Assembly: GCF_001905445.1 (NCBI RefSeq)
Contig: NZ_LIVQ01000016.1
Coordinates: 1-48,794 of the forward strand
Length of the DNA: 48,794 bases
Direction: 5' to 3'
Origin: Streptomyces sp. CB00455
GTDB lineage: Bacteria; Actinomycetota; Actinomycetes; Streptomycetales; Streptomycetaceae
The first letter of the stretch is position 1, and the number at the start of each line of letters is the position of its first letter. The position numbers were made by a program, and so were the translations under genes. This document shows positions 33,444 to 43,900 of this stretch, piece by piece. Below the pieces are notes generated by a model. It made no database searches and had not been told where the DNA came from. It was given only the letters and a program-made list of their open reading frames with translations.

Positions 33444-36400
33444 CTGTACCCCGGCCTCTTGTGACGGTTCACGAGTTTATCGGGCCCCACTTCAGCCCAT
33501 GCGGTAATCACATCGTCGATGCCGCCCGAGTAGCGGGCGATCAGCTCCTCTTCCGGCACGACCTGATAGGGGACATCAATCCCAGCACGCTTGGCCGCTG
33601 CGACACGGTGGTGACCGTCCAGGATGTACAGCTCATCATTATGCTGCGCAACCTTGATCGGACCACCCTGCCAGCCGCCTTCCTTCATGGACGCCGTCAG
33701 ATTGTCCACGTTCCGCTTGGATGCGTTACCGGAAAGCGCCTCGGTTCGCTTGAGACTGTGAGGATCTGCTGTTCCGCAGTTGTGAACGAGGACCGGCGTA
33801 GCCCCGGCCAGCACATAGTACGTGTGGAAGTTGTTGACGGTGAGGTTGTGCGTGGTGACTGCGTAGGGGTAGTTGCGCTTCGTTTTGACGGTGAGGGTGG
33901 TGCCGTCGGGGCGGTGGAGGTGGTCACCCGGGTTGAAGTCGCCCGCGTCGACCCACTGGTGGCGGGTGTCGTTCCAGTGCGGGTGGTGGAGGGTGGAGGT
34001 GAGCTGGACGGGCGGGGCGCGGGGGTTGGATTCGTCGGTGAGGGTGAGGTCGGTGAAGTCTTTGTCGTCGGGGGTGGTGATGGTGTCGGTCACCCGCTGG
34101 GGACGGGTTTCGCCGGTCTGTGGGTCGGTCGCGAGGACGGTGTCGCCGACGCGGACGTCCTGGATTTCCTTGGTGGTGCCGTCGGCCATCTGGACGCGGG
34201 TGCCGGTCGGGAAGCTGTTGAGCTCGCAGGAGACGGTGGTCTCGGTGTCTGCGCCGCCGTTGCTGTGGGACTCGACAGAGTCGGCGGCCCCCGCTTCGGC
34301 GTCGGATGCCTCTCGGGTGGATTTGGCTTCCGTGCCTGCGCTGTCGCCCGCGGTCTCCTTGCCGGCTTTCTGGGAGGCTGATTCGGCTGCCTTGGCCTCG
34401 GCTGCGCGGGCTTCCTTGGCTGCTGTCTTGGCCCGGGTCATCGCTTCTGCCGCGCGGGCCACTCCGCGTTCCGCCTCGTGGACGGCGTCGTAGGCCTTGT
34501 TCAGCTCCTTGTAGACCTTGAAGGCCTTGATGCCGACCCTGATGGCCTTGGCGATCTTGCCCCAGGGGACGAAGTTCAGCGCCGTGTTGATGCAGGCCAT
34601 CGCGTCGCCCTTGGTGAAGCAGTCGCGGGCGTCGTTGTAACCGATCAGGTCACCGACGATGTTGATGACCTCGTGGAGCAGGTGGTCCCGGCGCTTCTTG
34701 GCGTTGTTGAGCTGTCCGTGGGCGTTGTTCAGCGCGGTCTGTCCGTCATCCCCGCTGCTGGGAGGGTTGTAGATGTACGGCTTGTCGAGGCCATCGGCGT
34801 GGTTGTTTGCGCACTCCTCAGGGAAGTCACAGGCGTTCTTGAGGCCGGTCGGGTCGGATGAGTTGACGGGGTTGTTGTTGGAGTACGCGTACGCGTTCCA
34901 CTGCTGCGGATCGCCCGCGTCGATGATCGGGTCCGGGCTGATGAAGCGGCCCGTCGTCGGGTCGTACTCGCGGGCGCCCAGAAGGGTGAAGCCGGTCGAT
35001 GTCTCCTTCGTGCCGCCGATGAAGCCCTTGTCGCCGGCCCACGCGCCCGGAGCGGGCGGGGTGCCGCGGTCGTTGCCGAAGGGGTCGGAGGAGCGCCGGA
35101 CTTGGGCCAGGTCGGCGGCGTTGAACTGGACGCCCCCGGTGCCGTGGTGGTCGGAGCACTGGTAGGCGAGGGTGGACGTGCCGCCGGTGGTGGTGCGGGT
35201 GACGGACAGACCGCCGGGGGCCGCGTACGTACGGATGTCGGTGACCTTGCCCGTGACGGTGTCGAGCGTGATCTGGTCGGTGCCGAGGCTGAGCGTGGTG
35301 CTGCCCGGGTCGCGGCGGATGAGCTGGTTGCCGCCCGTGTCGTAGAGGTAGCTGGTGCCGGCACTCTGGCCGGTGCCGGTGATCTTGTCGAGCTTGCCCT
35401 GGTCGTTCCAGGTCAGGGTCTTGGTACCCGGGGTGCTGGTGATGGAGGCGGTGTTGCCGCCGGCGTCGTAGGTGTACGAGGTCACCTTCGTGCCGGAGGG
35501 GCTGGTCTCCGTGGAGTTCATCAGGGCGTGCGGGCCGCCCGTGCCGCTGCCCGTGTTCTGGCGGCCGCCGAAGGTCTGGGTGACCGTGGTGTCCTTGGCC
35601 GCGTTGCCGGTGACGTCCTTCTTGACCAGCTTGGTGCGGTTGCCGAGAAGGTCGTACTCGTACTGCTGCCAGTACGGCGTCGGGCCGCCCACGCTGGGCT
35701 TGCCGGCACCGTCGACCGCCGGGCCGCCGGCATTCGCACAGCCGCCGATGCTGGGGACGCTGGGCTGAGGGACCGTGGTCTGGGTGCCGGTGTCGGTCCA
35801 GGCCTGGGTCAGCCGGCCGAGGTAGTCGTGCGTGAAGCACTGCAGGTCGCGCTTGGCGCCGTCCTGGGTGTTGCCGATCGAGGTCAGCTGGCCGACCTGG
35901 TTGTAGGTGTAGTCGACGACGTCGACGCTGGATGTCGCGTCGGTCTGCTTGTCGAGGGTCGAGCGGATCTGCCGGCCGGTCGCGATGTCGTAGGCGACCG
36001 TGGAGACGATCTGCTTGGCGCTCTTGCCGACCGTGGTGCGGATGACGTTGCCGTACGGGTCACGCCGCAGGTCCACCACGTACGGGGAGCGGCTCGTGCC
36101 GATCGTGCCGTCGAACGCTGTGAGGTTGCCCGCGGCGTCCATGGAGAACGCCATGCTCTCGACGCCGAGTCCGGCCTTCGGAACGCCGGGAAGCTCGGTG
36201 GTCGCCAGCTGGCCGTATGCGTCGTAGGTGTTCTTGGTCTCGTAGGTGCCTGCCAGCGCCTTCTCGACGGCCGGGATGGTGGTCTTGGTACCGAGGGGGC
36301 GGTAACCGGCGTCATAGCCGGTGACTTCGGAGACGTAGGCGCTGCCGGCGGCTCCGCCGACGTAGCGGGTGCTCGTGGACGGCTTACCGAGGGCCTTGGT

Positions 36401-39400
36401 GTCGTAGGAGAAGGCACCCACCTGCTTGGCCGGGTCGACCGTCGTGCCCTCGTACGTCGCGACGGGGCGGCCGAGCAGGTCCGTGACCGTGGTGGCGCTC
36501 TTGTTCCGGCCGTCGGTGACGGTGGTGAGGTTCTTGCCGTCGTCGTAGACCGTGGTGCTGGTGCCGGCGTCCGGGTCGGTGGTCTTCACCACGCGGCCGA
36601 GGAGATCGTAGGCGAAGGTCCACTCGTTTCCTGCGGCGTCCTTGCGGCGCAGCTCCTGGCCCTGCGTGTTGGACTCGTACGTCGTCTCGTCGTACGGGCC
36701 GGTGGGGGTGTTGGCCTTGTACTGGCGCAGCAGCGAGGTGGTGCCGTTGCTGATGGTTGCCGTCGCGTAGCCGCCGTTCGGCGGGATGGTGCGGGTCTCG
36801 TCGGCGCCCGGGTACTCCGTCTTCGAGCGCCACTGCTCGACGCCGTAGGACTGGAAGATCGAGGCGGTGGTCCGGCCCAGGCCGTCGAAGACTGAGACTG
36901 TCTGCGCGGGCAGCTTGCTGTCGGGGTTGACGCCGCCGTTGGGCAAGAAGAGGGTGCCGGAGGGCCGGGCCTCGTCGTTGTAGTAGGCGGCGCTGGTCTT
37001 GGCCTGCCAGCCGTGGGAGTCGAAGAACGCGTCCGTAATCAGGCGGCCCGTGGTCCCGGAGGCGGGGTTCGCCTGGGTCTGGCGGATGCGTCCGAGCCCG
37101 TCGTAGACGGTGTAGCTGGACGTGTACGAGTTGTCGTTCATCAGAGCCTGGCTCAGGACGCTGGACGGCGCGTTCGTCCCGTTCATCGCGTAGGCGTACT
37201 TGCGCACGGGCAGGGCGGCGTTCGCCTTCTCCTGGCCCGGTTGCCAGACGGCGGTGATCCGGCCGAAGGCGTCGTACTCGCGTTCGGCGACGTGCTTGTT
37301 CTCGTCGGTGGTCTTGAGCGGGAGCGAGCGGCCAGCGTCGAGGGTGGTGGTGGTCTTCCAGCCGAGCGGGTTGGTGTGGGTGACTTCGGTGGGCAGGGCG
37401 CCGATGGCCGGCGTGTACTGCGTGGTGGTCAGCGCACCGTCGGGGTGGGCGGCGTCCTTACGGGTCTTGTTGGTGTTGCCGATGACGCGCCCGTAGGCGT
37501 CGTACGTGGAGGTCGAGTTGAGGCGGTAGACCGGCTTGCCCGCGGCGTCGTACGCCTCCAGGACCGAGGTGCCGGTCTGGTCCGCCGTGGCTCCGGCCTG
37601 CCCGGCGGGCTGATTGTCGAAGGCGGTCAGGGTGTCGCCGACGATGTTGGCGGTCGTCGGGGTCTGGCCGCAGGCGCCCTTGAGGACCAGGGTGCGGGAG
37701 ACCAGCTCGCTGAGGGCGCCGCCGGGGCCGGCCGCGTACTCGAAGGTGGTGCACAGGCGCTGGTCGGGCCGGGACAGGTCGCTCTTGTCGTCGACGACGG
37801 TGGGCCGGGAGAAGAGGGTGTCGTCGTACTCGGAGGTGCGCTCGCTGGTACGCCAGGTGCCGTCCGCGAGCTTGGCGCGGGTGGTGACCTTGGCGGTGTT
37901 CTGCGCGCGGGCCGTGATGGCCGGCAGGCCGCCCGACTGGGTGCGCGTCGCGGTGGCGTTCTTGCCCAGCCAGGGGGTGGTGACCTCGTCAGACACCACG
38001 CTCCCGCCATCGCGGTCGTAGGTTACGGTCTGGCGGACCCGTCCGGACAGGACGTTCTCGTCCTTGATGGTGCCGCCCTGCGCGTCGGCGACGGTGACGC
38101 TGCGCTTGCTGCCGTTGGCGAGGACGTCGCCGTCCATGCCGCGCAGGTACAGGGCCACGCTCTTGGTGCGCGGGGCCTCTGCGGCGTTGCCGTTGCCGGT
38201 GCGGGTGGTGACGGTGGCGAAGCCGCGGAACTGGTCCCAGGTGCGGGTCTTGGGGTCGGTGAACTCGGAGTCGTTGCGGTGCCAGGCGATGCCGCCGCCG
38301 TACTCGTAGTCCGTGACGGTGGTGACCTGGCCGGCGACCATGTCCTGCTGGGTGACCGACTGGACCACGACCTTGTTGAACCAGTCGCTCACGGGGTCCG
38401 CGTAGGACTGGCCGGGCAGGTACCACTTGACCGGCATGCAGGCCATGGTGTTGGCGTCCTCGGCGGACGGCATCGTGCCCTTGTTGCGGGAGCACTCCGG
38501 CGCCTTGTAGACGACGTTGATCAGGCCGCCGGTCTCGGTGGTGATCTTCTGGATGCGGGGCCGGTAGTAGCGCGGCGCCGAGGCTTCCGTGCCGTCGGGG
38601 CGTTTGACCACGCCGTCGACGCGGTTGGGGATCTGGAGCGGCTGGAAGGAGACCGCGGGCAGCGCCTGCTCCGGCATGCCGTTGGAGGCCTTGCGGACGA
38701 TCGAGTCGAGCCACAGCGTGGGGGAGGTGCCGTCACCGGGGTCCTGGAAGGACTGGCTGAGGACGTAGGTGTCGACCGGTCGGTAGCTGCTGCCGGCCAG
38801 CACCTCGGTGTTGATCTTCGTGGTGCGCTTGGTCGTGAAGTAGGTGGGGGAGAGGTTCAGACACTGGCCCGTGGCCGCGCATTCCTGGTCGACGGGGGTG
38901 TCGGGCCAGGACTTGGCGTTGGCCTTGGTGCGCTGCGCCGGAGCGCAGGTGATGGGGCCGGCTGCGAAGCAGCGCTCGGCGGTGTCCAGCCACACTTGCG
39001 CCGCGGGTTTGGCGGCGCCTTTGGCGGCGATCTGGTCGGGCAGGCGCTGGCCGTAGCCGACCCGGGTGGGATAGCTGCCCCGCTGGTACTTGGTGGAGGT
39101 GCCGGTGCCGTTGTTCTGGCCGCCGCCACGGCCGTAGTAGTTGTCCTCCTGCTCGTAGCGGTAGGTGATGAGGTTCTGGTGCGGGTCGACGACGTAGTCG
39201 AGGTTCCACTGCCAGCCGAGCTGCTGCCAGGAGCCGTTGGCCGGGGTGGCGGCGCCGAGGCACTTGTCCTGGCCGCTGTTGAAGTACACCGGCACGGTCG
39301 AGACCGACTTGGCCTCGGGGTCGGTGCCGTCACCGCCGGGGAGGCGGTTGGAGCCGAAGTAGTACTGCGTGCCGTCGGTGGTGGTGACCTTGAACGCCTC

Positions 39401-40696
39401 GCCCTTCCAGGCGGGGTTGCGCTGGCCGGTCAGCCGCTCGATCTTCGTGCCGTCGTCGCCCTCGAGGCGGTACACGCACGTGGTGTCGTCGCGGACGATC
39501 TGCCCGGAGTGCCCGGCGAGGTTCAGCGAGAGGATGTCGCCGGCCCAGCACTCGTCGCCCGAGTCCTTGATCCCCGCGTCCTTGCAGCCCTTGTACGAGC
39601 GGGAGACCGAGCCGGGGCTCCACTCCCAGCCCTCGCCGAACGGGCCGGCCTGCGCGTTGGTCGATGCGGTGCGCCCGTCCACGGAGGAGGAGTCGTAGCC
39701 GAGGGAGATGCCCGGCCCGGCGCCGGCGATGCCGTTGGGGACCTCGACGGTGTAGCCGTACGTGAAGTTTGCGGCGTTGGCCCCGGCCTGCCAGGAGGCG
39801 GAGGGCTGCAGCGGCGTGGCCGAGAAGTCGCCGCTGGGGCCGTTCGGGGCCGCCTCGACCGCGAGCGCCACGTCCTGGGTGGCGAGCACCTGCGGGGCAG
39901 CCGCGGCGCTGCCGGTCTCGCCGGGCTGCGCTGTGCGCGTCAGGGCGGAGGGCGCGCGGTTCTCGGGTACGTCGACCTGCGCGACCAGGCGTCCGGAAGC
40001 GTCCCGGTGCGAGGCCAGGGGCGTACGAGTGGTGCACCCCGGGGCGCCCGGGGTGGTCAAGGCACAGGGGGGCAGCTGCACCAAACGGGCGCGGTCGGCC
40101 CAGTTGGCGCCGGCGGCCCTGGCCCATGCCGAGACGTCGAGGCCGACCTCCACCTTGCCCGGGAGGGCGGAGCCGGCAGCGCCGCTCAGTGAGACGAGGG
40201 CGCCGTGGACCCCGGCGGCGCGGGTCTTGACGGGGTCCTTCACGTCGATGTGCAGGGTGTCGCCCTGGCCTGAGTCGGCTCCCGTTCCGCCGATGGCCAG
40301 AGAGGATAGACTTGCCGATCGATTCACGCCATTTACAGGTGCGATCCAGACAGGAAGCTCTCCCGCCCGAATCGCTCCGGCCCCGGGCGTTCCGCGGGCA
40401 GCACTTTTCCCACCGAGGGCGAGGGTCACAGTCCCGGAAGGAAGCTTGCTGTTCGAATCTGGGATCCATTTCCGGCCAGCCTGAGTCTGCTTGGCCGGAA
40501 GCTTGGCGTTCGCCCCCTTGACCGGTTTCGCCTCCGGCAGCGGCGTATTGGGCGGCACCCACACCGCGGGCGGTTTATCCGCCGCCTCGACCACGGGCAG
40601 CCCGAATCCGGAAACCAGAACGGCCAGCGCCGCAACGACCGCTACCCGCGACCGCCCCGGGCGCAAGCGCACGAAGAAACCACGTCTACGAGACAA
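33440..40696 (-). CDS. RHS/YD-repeat polymorphic toxin with HINT and ParB-like tip
   Basis: This 2418-residue secreted protein has a signal peptide (VAVVAALAVLVSGFGLPVVEA), a SpvB-like N-terminal region (ISLGYDSSSVDGRTA), dozens of YD repeats (YDAFGRITAVWQPG, YDLLGRVVKTTDPDAG), and the RHS core ending LLGAREYDPTTGRFISPDPI and SNNNPVNSSDPTGL near residue 1946. A helical pre-toxin part follows, then a HINT autoprotease/intein-like domain (about 2155-2307: CELNSFPTGTRVQMADG, GDTVLATDPQTGET, ending TPVLVHNCG). The last 110 residues are a ParB-like nuclease-type tip with LDGHHRVAAAKRAGIDVP. The TTG at 40696 is preferred because GGGGGG lies 6 bases upstream; a GTG at 40717 is in frame. HINT probably releases the tip. 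The immunity gene overlaps the stop. Confidence 0.9.
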   Translation of the reverse strand: MSRRRGFFVRLRPGRSRVAVVAALAVLVSGFGLPVVEAADKPPAVWVPPNTPLPEAKPVKGANAKLPAKQTQAGRKWIPDSNSKLPSGTVTLALGGKSAARGTPGAGAIRAGELPVWIAPVNGVNRSASLSSLAIGGTGADSGQGDTLHIDVKDPVKTRAAGVHGALVSLSGAAGSALPGKVEVGLDVSAWARAAGANWADRARLVQLPPCALTTPGAPGCTTRTPLASHRDASGRLVAQVDVPENRAPSALTRTAQPGETGSAAAAPQVLATQDVALAVEAAPNGPSGDFSATPLQPSASWQAGANAANFTYGYTVEVPNGIAGAGPGISLGYDSSSVDGRTASTNAQAGPFGEGWEWSPGSVSRSYKGCKDAGIKDSGDECWAGDILSLNLAGHSGQIVRDDTTCVYRLEGDDGTKIERLTGQRNPAWKGEAFKVTTTDGTQYYFGSNRLPGGDGTDPEAKSVSTVPVYFNSGQDKCLGAATPANGSWQQLGWQWNLDYVVDPHQNLITYRYEQEDNYYGRGGGQNNGTGTSTKYQRGSYPTRVGYGQRLPDQIAAKGAAKPAAQVWLDTAERCFAAGPITCAPAQRTKANAKSWPDTPVDQECAATGQCLNLSPTYFTTKRTTKINTEVLAGSSYRPVDTYVLSQSFQDPGDGTSPTLWLDSIVRKASNGMPEQALPAVSFQPLQIPNRVDGVVKRPDGTEASAPRYYRPRIQKITTETGGLINVVYKAPECSRNKGTMPSAEDANTMACMPVKWYLPGQSYADPVSDWFNKVVVQSVTQQDMVAGQVTTVTDYEYGGGIAWHRNDSEFTDPKTRTWDQFRGFATVTTRTGNGNAAEAPRTKSVALYLRGMDGDVLANGSKRSVTVADAQGGTIKDENVLSGRVRQTVTYDRDGGSVVSDEVTTPWLGKNATATRTQSGGLPAITARAQNTAKVTTRAKLADGTWRTSERTSEYDDTLFSRPTVVDDKSDLSRPDQRLCTTFEYAAGPGGALSELVSRTLVLKGACGQTPTTANIVGDTLTAFDNQPAGQAGATADQTGTSVLEAYDAAGKPVYRLNSTSTYDAYGRVIGNTNKTRKDAAHPDGALTTTQYTPAIGALPTEVTHTNPLGWKTTTTLDAGRSLPLKTTDENKHVAEREYDAFGRITAVWQPGQEKANAALPVRKYAYAMNGTNAPSSVLSQALMNDNSYTSSYTVYDGLGRIRQTQANPASGTTGRLITDAFFDSHGWQAKTSAAYYNDEARPSGTLFLPNGGVNPDSKLPAQTVSVFDGLGRTTASIFQSYGVEQWRSKTEYPGADETRTIPPNGGYATATISNGTTSLLRQYKANTPTGPYDETTYESNTQGQELRRKDAAGNEWTFAYDLLGRVVKTTDPDAGTSTTVYDDGKNLTTVTDGRNKSATTVTDLLGRPVATYEGTTVDPAKQVGAFSYDTKALGKPSTSTRYVGGAAGSAYVSEVTGYDAGYRPLGTKTTIPAVEKALAGTYETKNTYDAYGQLATTELPGVPKAGLGVESMAFSMDAAGNLTAFDGTIGTSRSPYVVDLRRDPYGNVIRTTVGKSAKQIVSTVAYDIATGRQIRSTLDKQTDATSSVDVVDYTYNQVGQLTSIGNTQDGAKRDLQCFTHDYLGRLTQAWTDTGTQTTVPQPSVPSIGGCANAGGPAVDGAGKPSVGGPTPYWQQYEYDLLGNRTKLVKKDVTGNAAKDTTVTQTFGGRQNTGSGTGGPHALMNSTETSPSGTKVTSYTYDAGGNTASITSTPGTKTLTWNDQGKLDKITGTGQSAGTSYLYDTGGNQLIRRDPGSTTLSLGTDQITLDTVTGKVTDIRTYAAPGGLSVTRTTTGGTSTLAYQCSDHHGTGGVQFNAADLAQVRRSSDPFGNDRGTPPAPGAWAGDKGFIGGTKETSTGFTLLGAREYDPTTGRFISPDPIIDAGDPQQWNAYAYSNNNPVNSSDPTGLKNACDFPEECANNHADGLDKPYIYNPPSSGDDGQTALNNAHGQLNNAKKRRDHLLHEVINIVGDLIGYNDARDCFTKGDAMACINTALNFVPWGKIAKAIRVGIKAFKVYKELNKAYDAVHEAERGVARAAEAMTRAKTAAKEARAAEAKAAESASQKAGKETAGDSAGTEAKSTREASDAEAGAADSVESHSNGGADTETTVSCELNSFPTGTRVQMADGTTKEIQDVRVGDTVLATDPQTGETRPQRVTDTITTPDDKDFTDLTLTDESNPRAPPVQLTSTLHHPHWNDTRHQWVDAGDFNPGDHLHRPDGTTLTVKTKRNYPYAVTTHNLTVNNFHTYYVLAGATPVLVHNCGTADPHSLKRTEALSGNASKRNVDNLTASMKEGGWQGGPIKVAQHNDELYILDGHHRVAAAKRAGIDVPYQVVPEEELIARYSGGIDDVITAWAEVGPDKLVNRHKRPGYR

Positions 40697-40956
40697 CCGA
40701 ATCCCCCCACAGGACACAGAAAGCGCAAAGTCCGGGCCGACGGGATCCGGAGCACACGCACCTTACGTACTGTCCGTTCGATTTATCAGCGGAGTCTCAG
40801 ATTCCCCTGGCGTGACTCATGTCACTCATCGGGTATCGCGGATGTTCGCCCCCCAAAACGGACACACGTCGCCCGAAATGCGTTGACAGGATTGCAGTCG
40901 TGAAGAAAAAGTGCCGTTGACTTCTGTCCGTCTCACAGCTCAGGGGGGCCATACAC
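40697..40956. promoter_or_regulatory. Divergent intergenic control region of module 2
   Basis: These 260 bases separate the starts at 40696 and 40957. Six-G runs sit at both ends on the coding strands (40703-40708 on minus; about 40943-40948 on plus). TTGACA at 40883-40888 is a possible -35 box for the plus-strand gene, but the expected -10 position is poor. TGACTCATGTCACTCA near 40814-40829 contains two copies of a TCACTCA/GACTCA-like element and could bind a regulator. Confidence 0.5.
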
Positions 40957-43900
40957 GTGAGGCCGTCATTTCTTGCACCATGGACACTGCGGCCGGGGGG
41001 CCTCAGACGAAGGGCGCAGCGCGTAGGTGTCCTACCCGCTGCCGGAGCCGCCGTGCTCTCCCTCGCCGCCGGGCTCATCGCGGCTCCGGCCGCCGCGGCC
41101 GACACCGGTGCCCGCGGTCACGGACCCGGTCAGACGGCCTGGCCCGCGCCTGCATCCACCCCGGCGCCGAGCGCGCAGGACACGGCCATCACCAAGGCGC
41201 TCGACGAGGCCAGGAGCAGCGGGAAGCGGGTGCCCGTCGCCGACCTGACCACCGCGGACTCCCAAACCTTCGCCACCCCCGGCGGCACGCTGACCAGGGA
41301 CGCCGCGCCCGTTCCCGAGCGCCTCAAGGGCGCGGACGGGAAGTGGCGCCCGCTCGACGCCACCCTCGGCGCCGCTGCGGACGGCACCGTGGTCCCGGCT
41401 GCCGTGCCCTCCAAGCTCAGCTTCTCCGGCGGCGGCACGGGCCCCATGGCCACCATGTCCACGGCCGACGGCAAGCGCCTGGCCTTCAAGGCACCGTTCG
41501 CACTGCCCAGGCCCACCCTGCTCGGGGACAGCGCGCTGTACGCCAACGTGCTCCCGGACGTGGACTTGCGGCTGACGGCCAACCGGCAGGGCGGCTGGAG
41601 CCAGGTCCTCACCGTCCGCACCGCCCAGGCCGCGGCGAACCCCGCGGTCAAGAAGCTCCGGCTGGACGTGGAAGCCGACGGGCTGACCGTCACCAGTGAC
41701 TTCGCGGGCAACCTCGCCATCAAGGACGCCGACGGCCGGACGCGCTTCAGCGGCCCGACCTCCTTCATGTGGGACTCGGCGGCGACCGCGCCGGCCCCGG
41801 CCGCCGCTGCGGCTCCGCGCCTGAGCAAGTCGGCCGGGGCCGACGCACCGCAGTCCGCGCCGACCGCGGAGCAGCCGCCTGCGACGTCCAGCGCCGACGG
41901 CCCGGGCGCAGGTGCCTTGGTGAAGCCCGTCCGGACGACCGCCGACGCCAAGGGCATCGAGCTCGTCCCGGATGCGGAGCTGCTGGGCAAGGGCACCGGC
42001 CCCTGGTACATCGATCCGGGCATCAACCCGGTCCTCGACAACACCAACCAGGCCTGGGCCCAGGTCCAGGAGGCATATCCGGACACCAACGAGTTCAACG
42101 GCACCGAGTACGGGCAGGACAAGCCGGCTACCGGCTACTGCGGCTACAACATCGGGAACCCGCCGTGCACCGGTATCGGCCGCACCCGCGCCTACTTCCA
42201 GATCGGCGTCGACTCCAGGCTCCAGAACGCCGAGGTCATCAACGCGACGTTCTCCGCCACGGTGATCTCCTCCTCCAGCCCCAGCACGCCCACCCCGATG
42301 GGCCTGTACTCCACCAGCGCCATCGGCAACCCGACCAGCTGGAACCGGCAGCCCTGCGGCACCGGCTCCACCATGCAGGGCTGCGGCCAGGCCGGGCACA
42401 CCACCATGTCCGGAACCGGCCAGATCGACTTCAACGTCACGGACCTGGTCAAGAACGCGGTCCGCTCCAACTGGCCCACCATCACCCTCGGCCTGGCACC
42501 GGACGACGAGTACAACAAGTACTACCGCCAGCGCTACAACAACACCCCGCACATCGTCGTCGAGTACGACATCACGCCCACCGTGTGGTGGCCCCGCACC
42601 CGGCCCACCCCCGGCTTCGCCGGCACCGCCGCGTACGCAGACTGCCGCACCCCCGGCACCGCGAACCCGTGGGACAACCCCGGCTGGGTCGGCGCCAACA
42701 ACAACGTCACCCTCACCACCGCCACCTGGTCGCCCACGAATCGGCCGCTGCAGACGACGTTCCAGTACTGGGACGACGACGACTCGGGCAAGAGCACGTA
42801 CCTGCAGACGGGCTGGAACGGCGACTACGGGGACGCTACCGTCGACGCCGGTCCGCTGACCGACGGACACCAGTACGGCTGGATGGCGCACACCACGGAC
42901 GGAACGCTGACCAGCGCGGCAACGGAGTGGTGCTTCCTGCGCGTCGACCGGACCCCGCCCACCGCAGCCGTCGCATCCACCGACTTCCCCGCCTCCGGCA
43001 GCATCGACGCCCACCCCAAGCGGGTGAACGAGGAGGGCACCTTCACCCTCTCCGGCACCGACCCCGCGCCGGCCGCCGGCGGCCGCTCCTCCGGTCTGGC
43101 CTGCGCGCGCTGGACCACCGACCCGGTCAAGGCCGCCGCGGTCAACTGGAAGTGCACCGACACCGACACCAACATCGCCAAGCTCACCGACGGCAAAGCC
43201 ACCGTCAGGCTCACCCCGCAGCGATGGGGCACGAACCAGCTCTACCTGCAGACCCAGGACAACGCCGGCAATCTCTCCCAGCCCGTCGCCTACAGCTTCT
43301 ACGTACCCGCCAACCCCAACAGCCCGGCGCCGATCTTCGGTGACCTCACCGGCGACCGGAAGACCGACATCCTCCTGCCCGACAGCTCCGGCGCGCTGCG
43401 CGTGATCGGCGGAGGCACGGACCCGGCTGCGGCGCCCAGCGCCCGTCCGCAGCTCGCCCCCGGATGGAACGGCTGGACCGGCATCCACACCACCCACCGC
43501 GGCAGCCTGGGCGACAAGAACGTCGACGACCTCTTCGCCCACCAGCCCGGGCAGTCCAACCTCTACCTCTACCTCAACAACGCGACCGGTGGCCTCGACG
43601 GCTCAGCACCGGTCTCCGTGGCCAAGCCCGGCAGCTGCGTCACCCCCGCCGGAACGGCACTCGACTGCACCACCCACGGCTACGGCGCCGACTGGTCAAA
43701 GACCAGCCAAATCGCGGCTTTTGGCTCTATCTCCGGTGACACCGCGAAGGACGGGGCACTGGAACGAACCTCCCTGGTGTTCGTCGAAAACGGACGCCTC
43801 TGGCTCGCAACGGCCGGAACCGCCAACAAGCTCGCCTCGCGATCCATCCTGCTGTCCGCCAACGACACGCGGTGGGACGAATACGAGGTGGTCACTCCCG

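Noticed and set aside
37013..40192. Open frame of 1059 codons on the plus strand within module 2
   Set aside because: Antisense to RHS2, same biased composition, no ribosome-binding site and no recognisable motif.
41032..43542. Open frame of 836 codons on the minus strand
   Set aside because: Antisense to the lectin protein; composition is that of a shadow frame.
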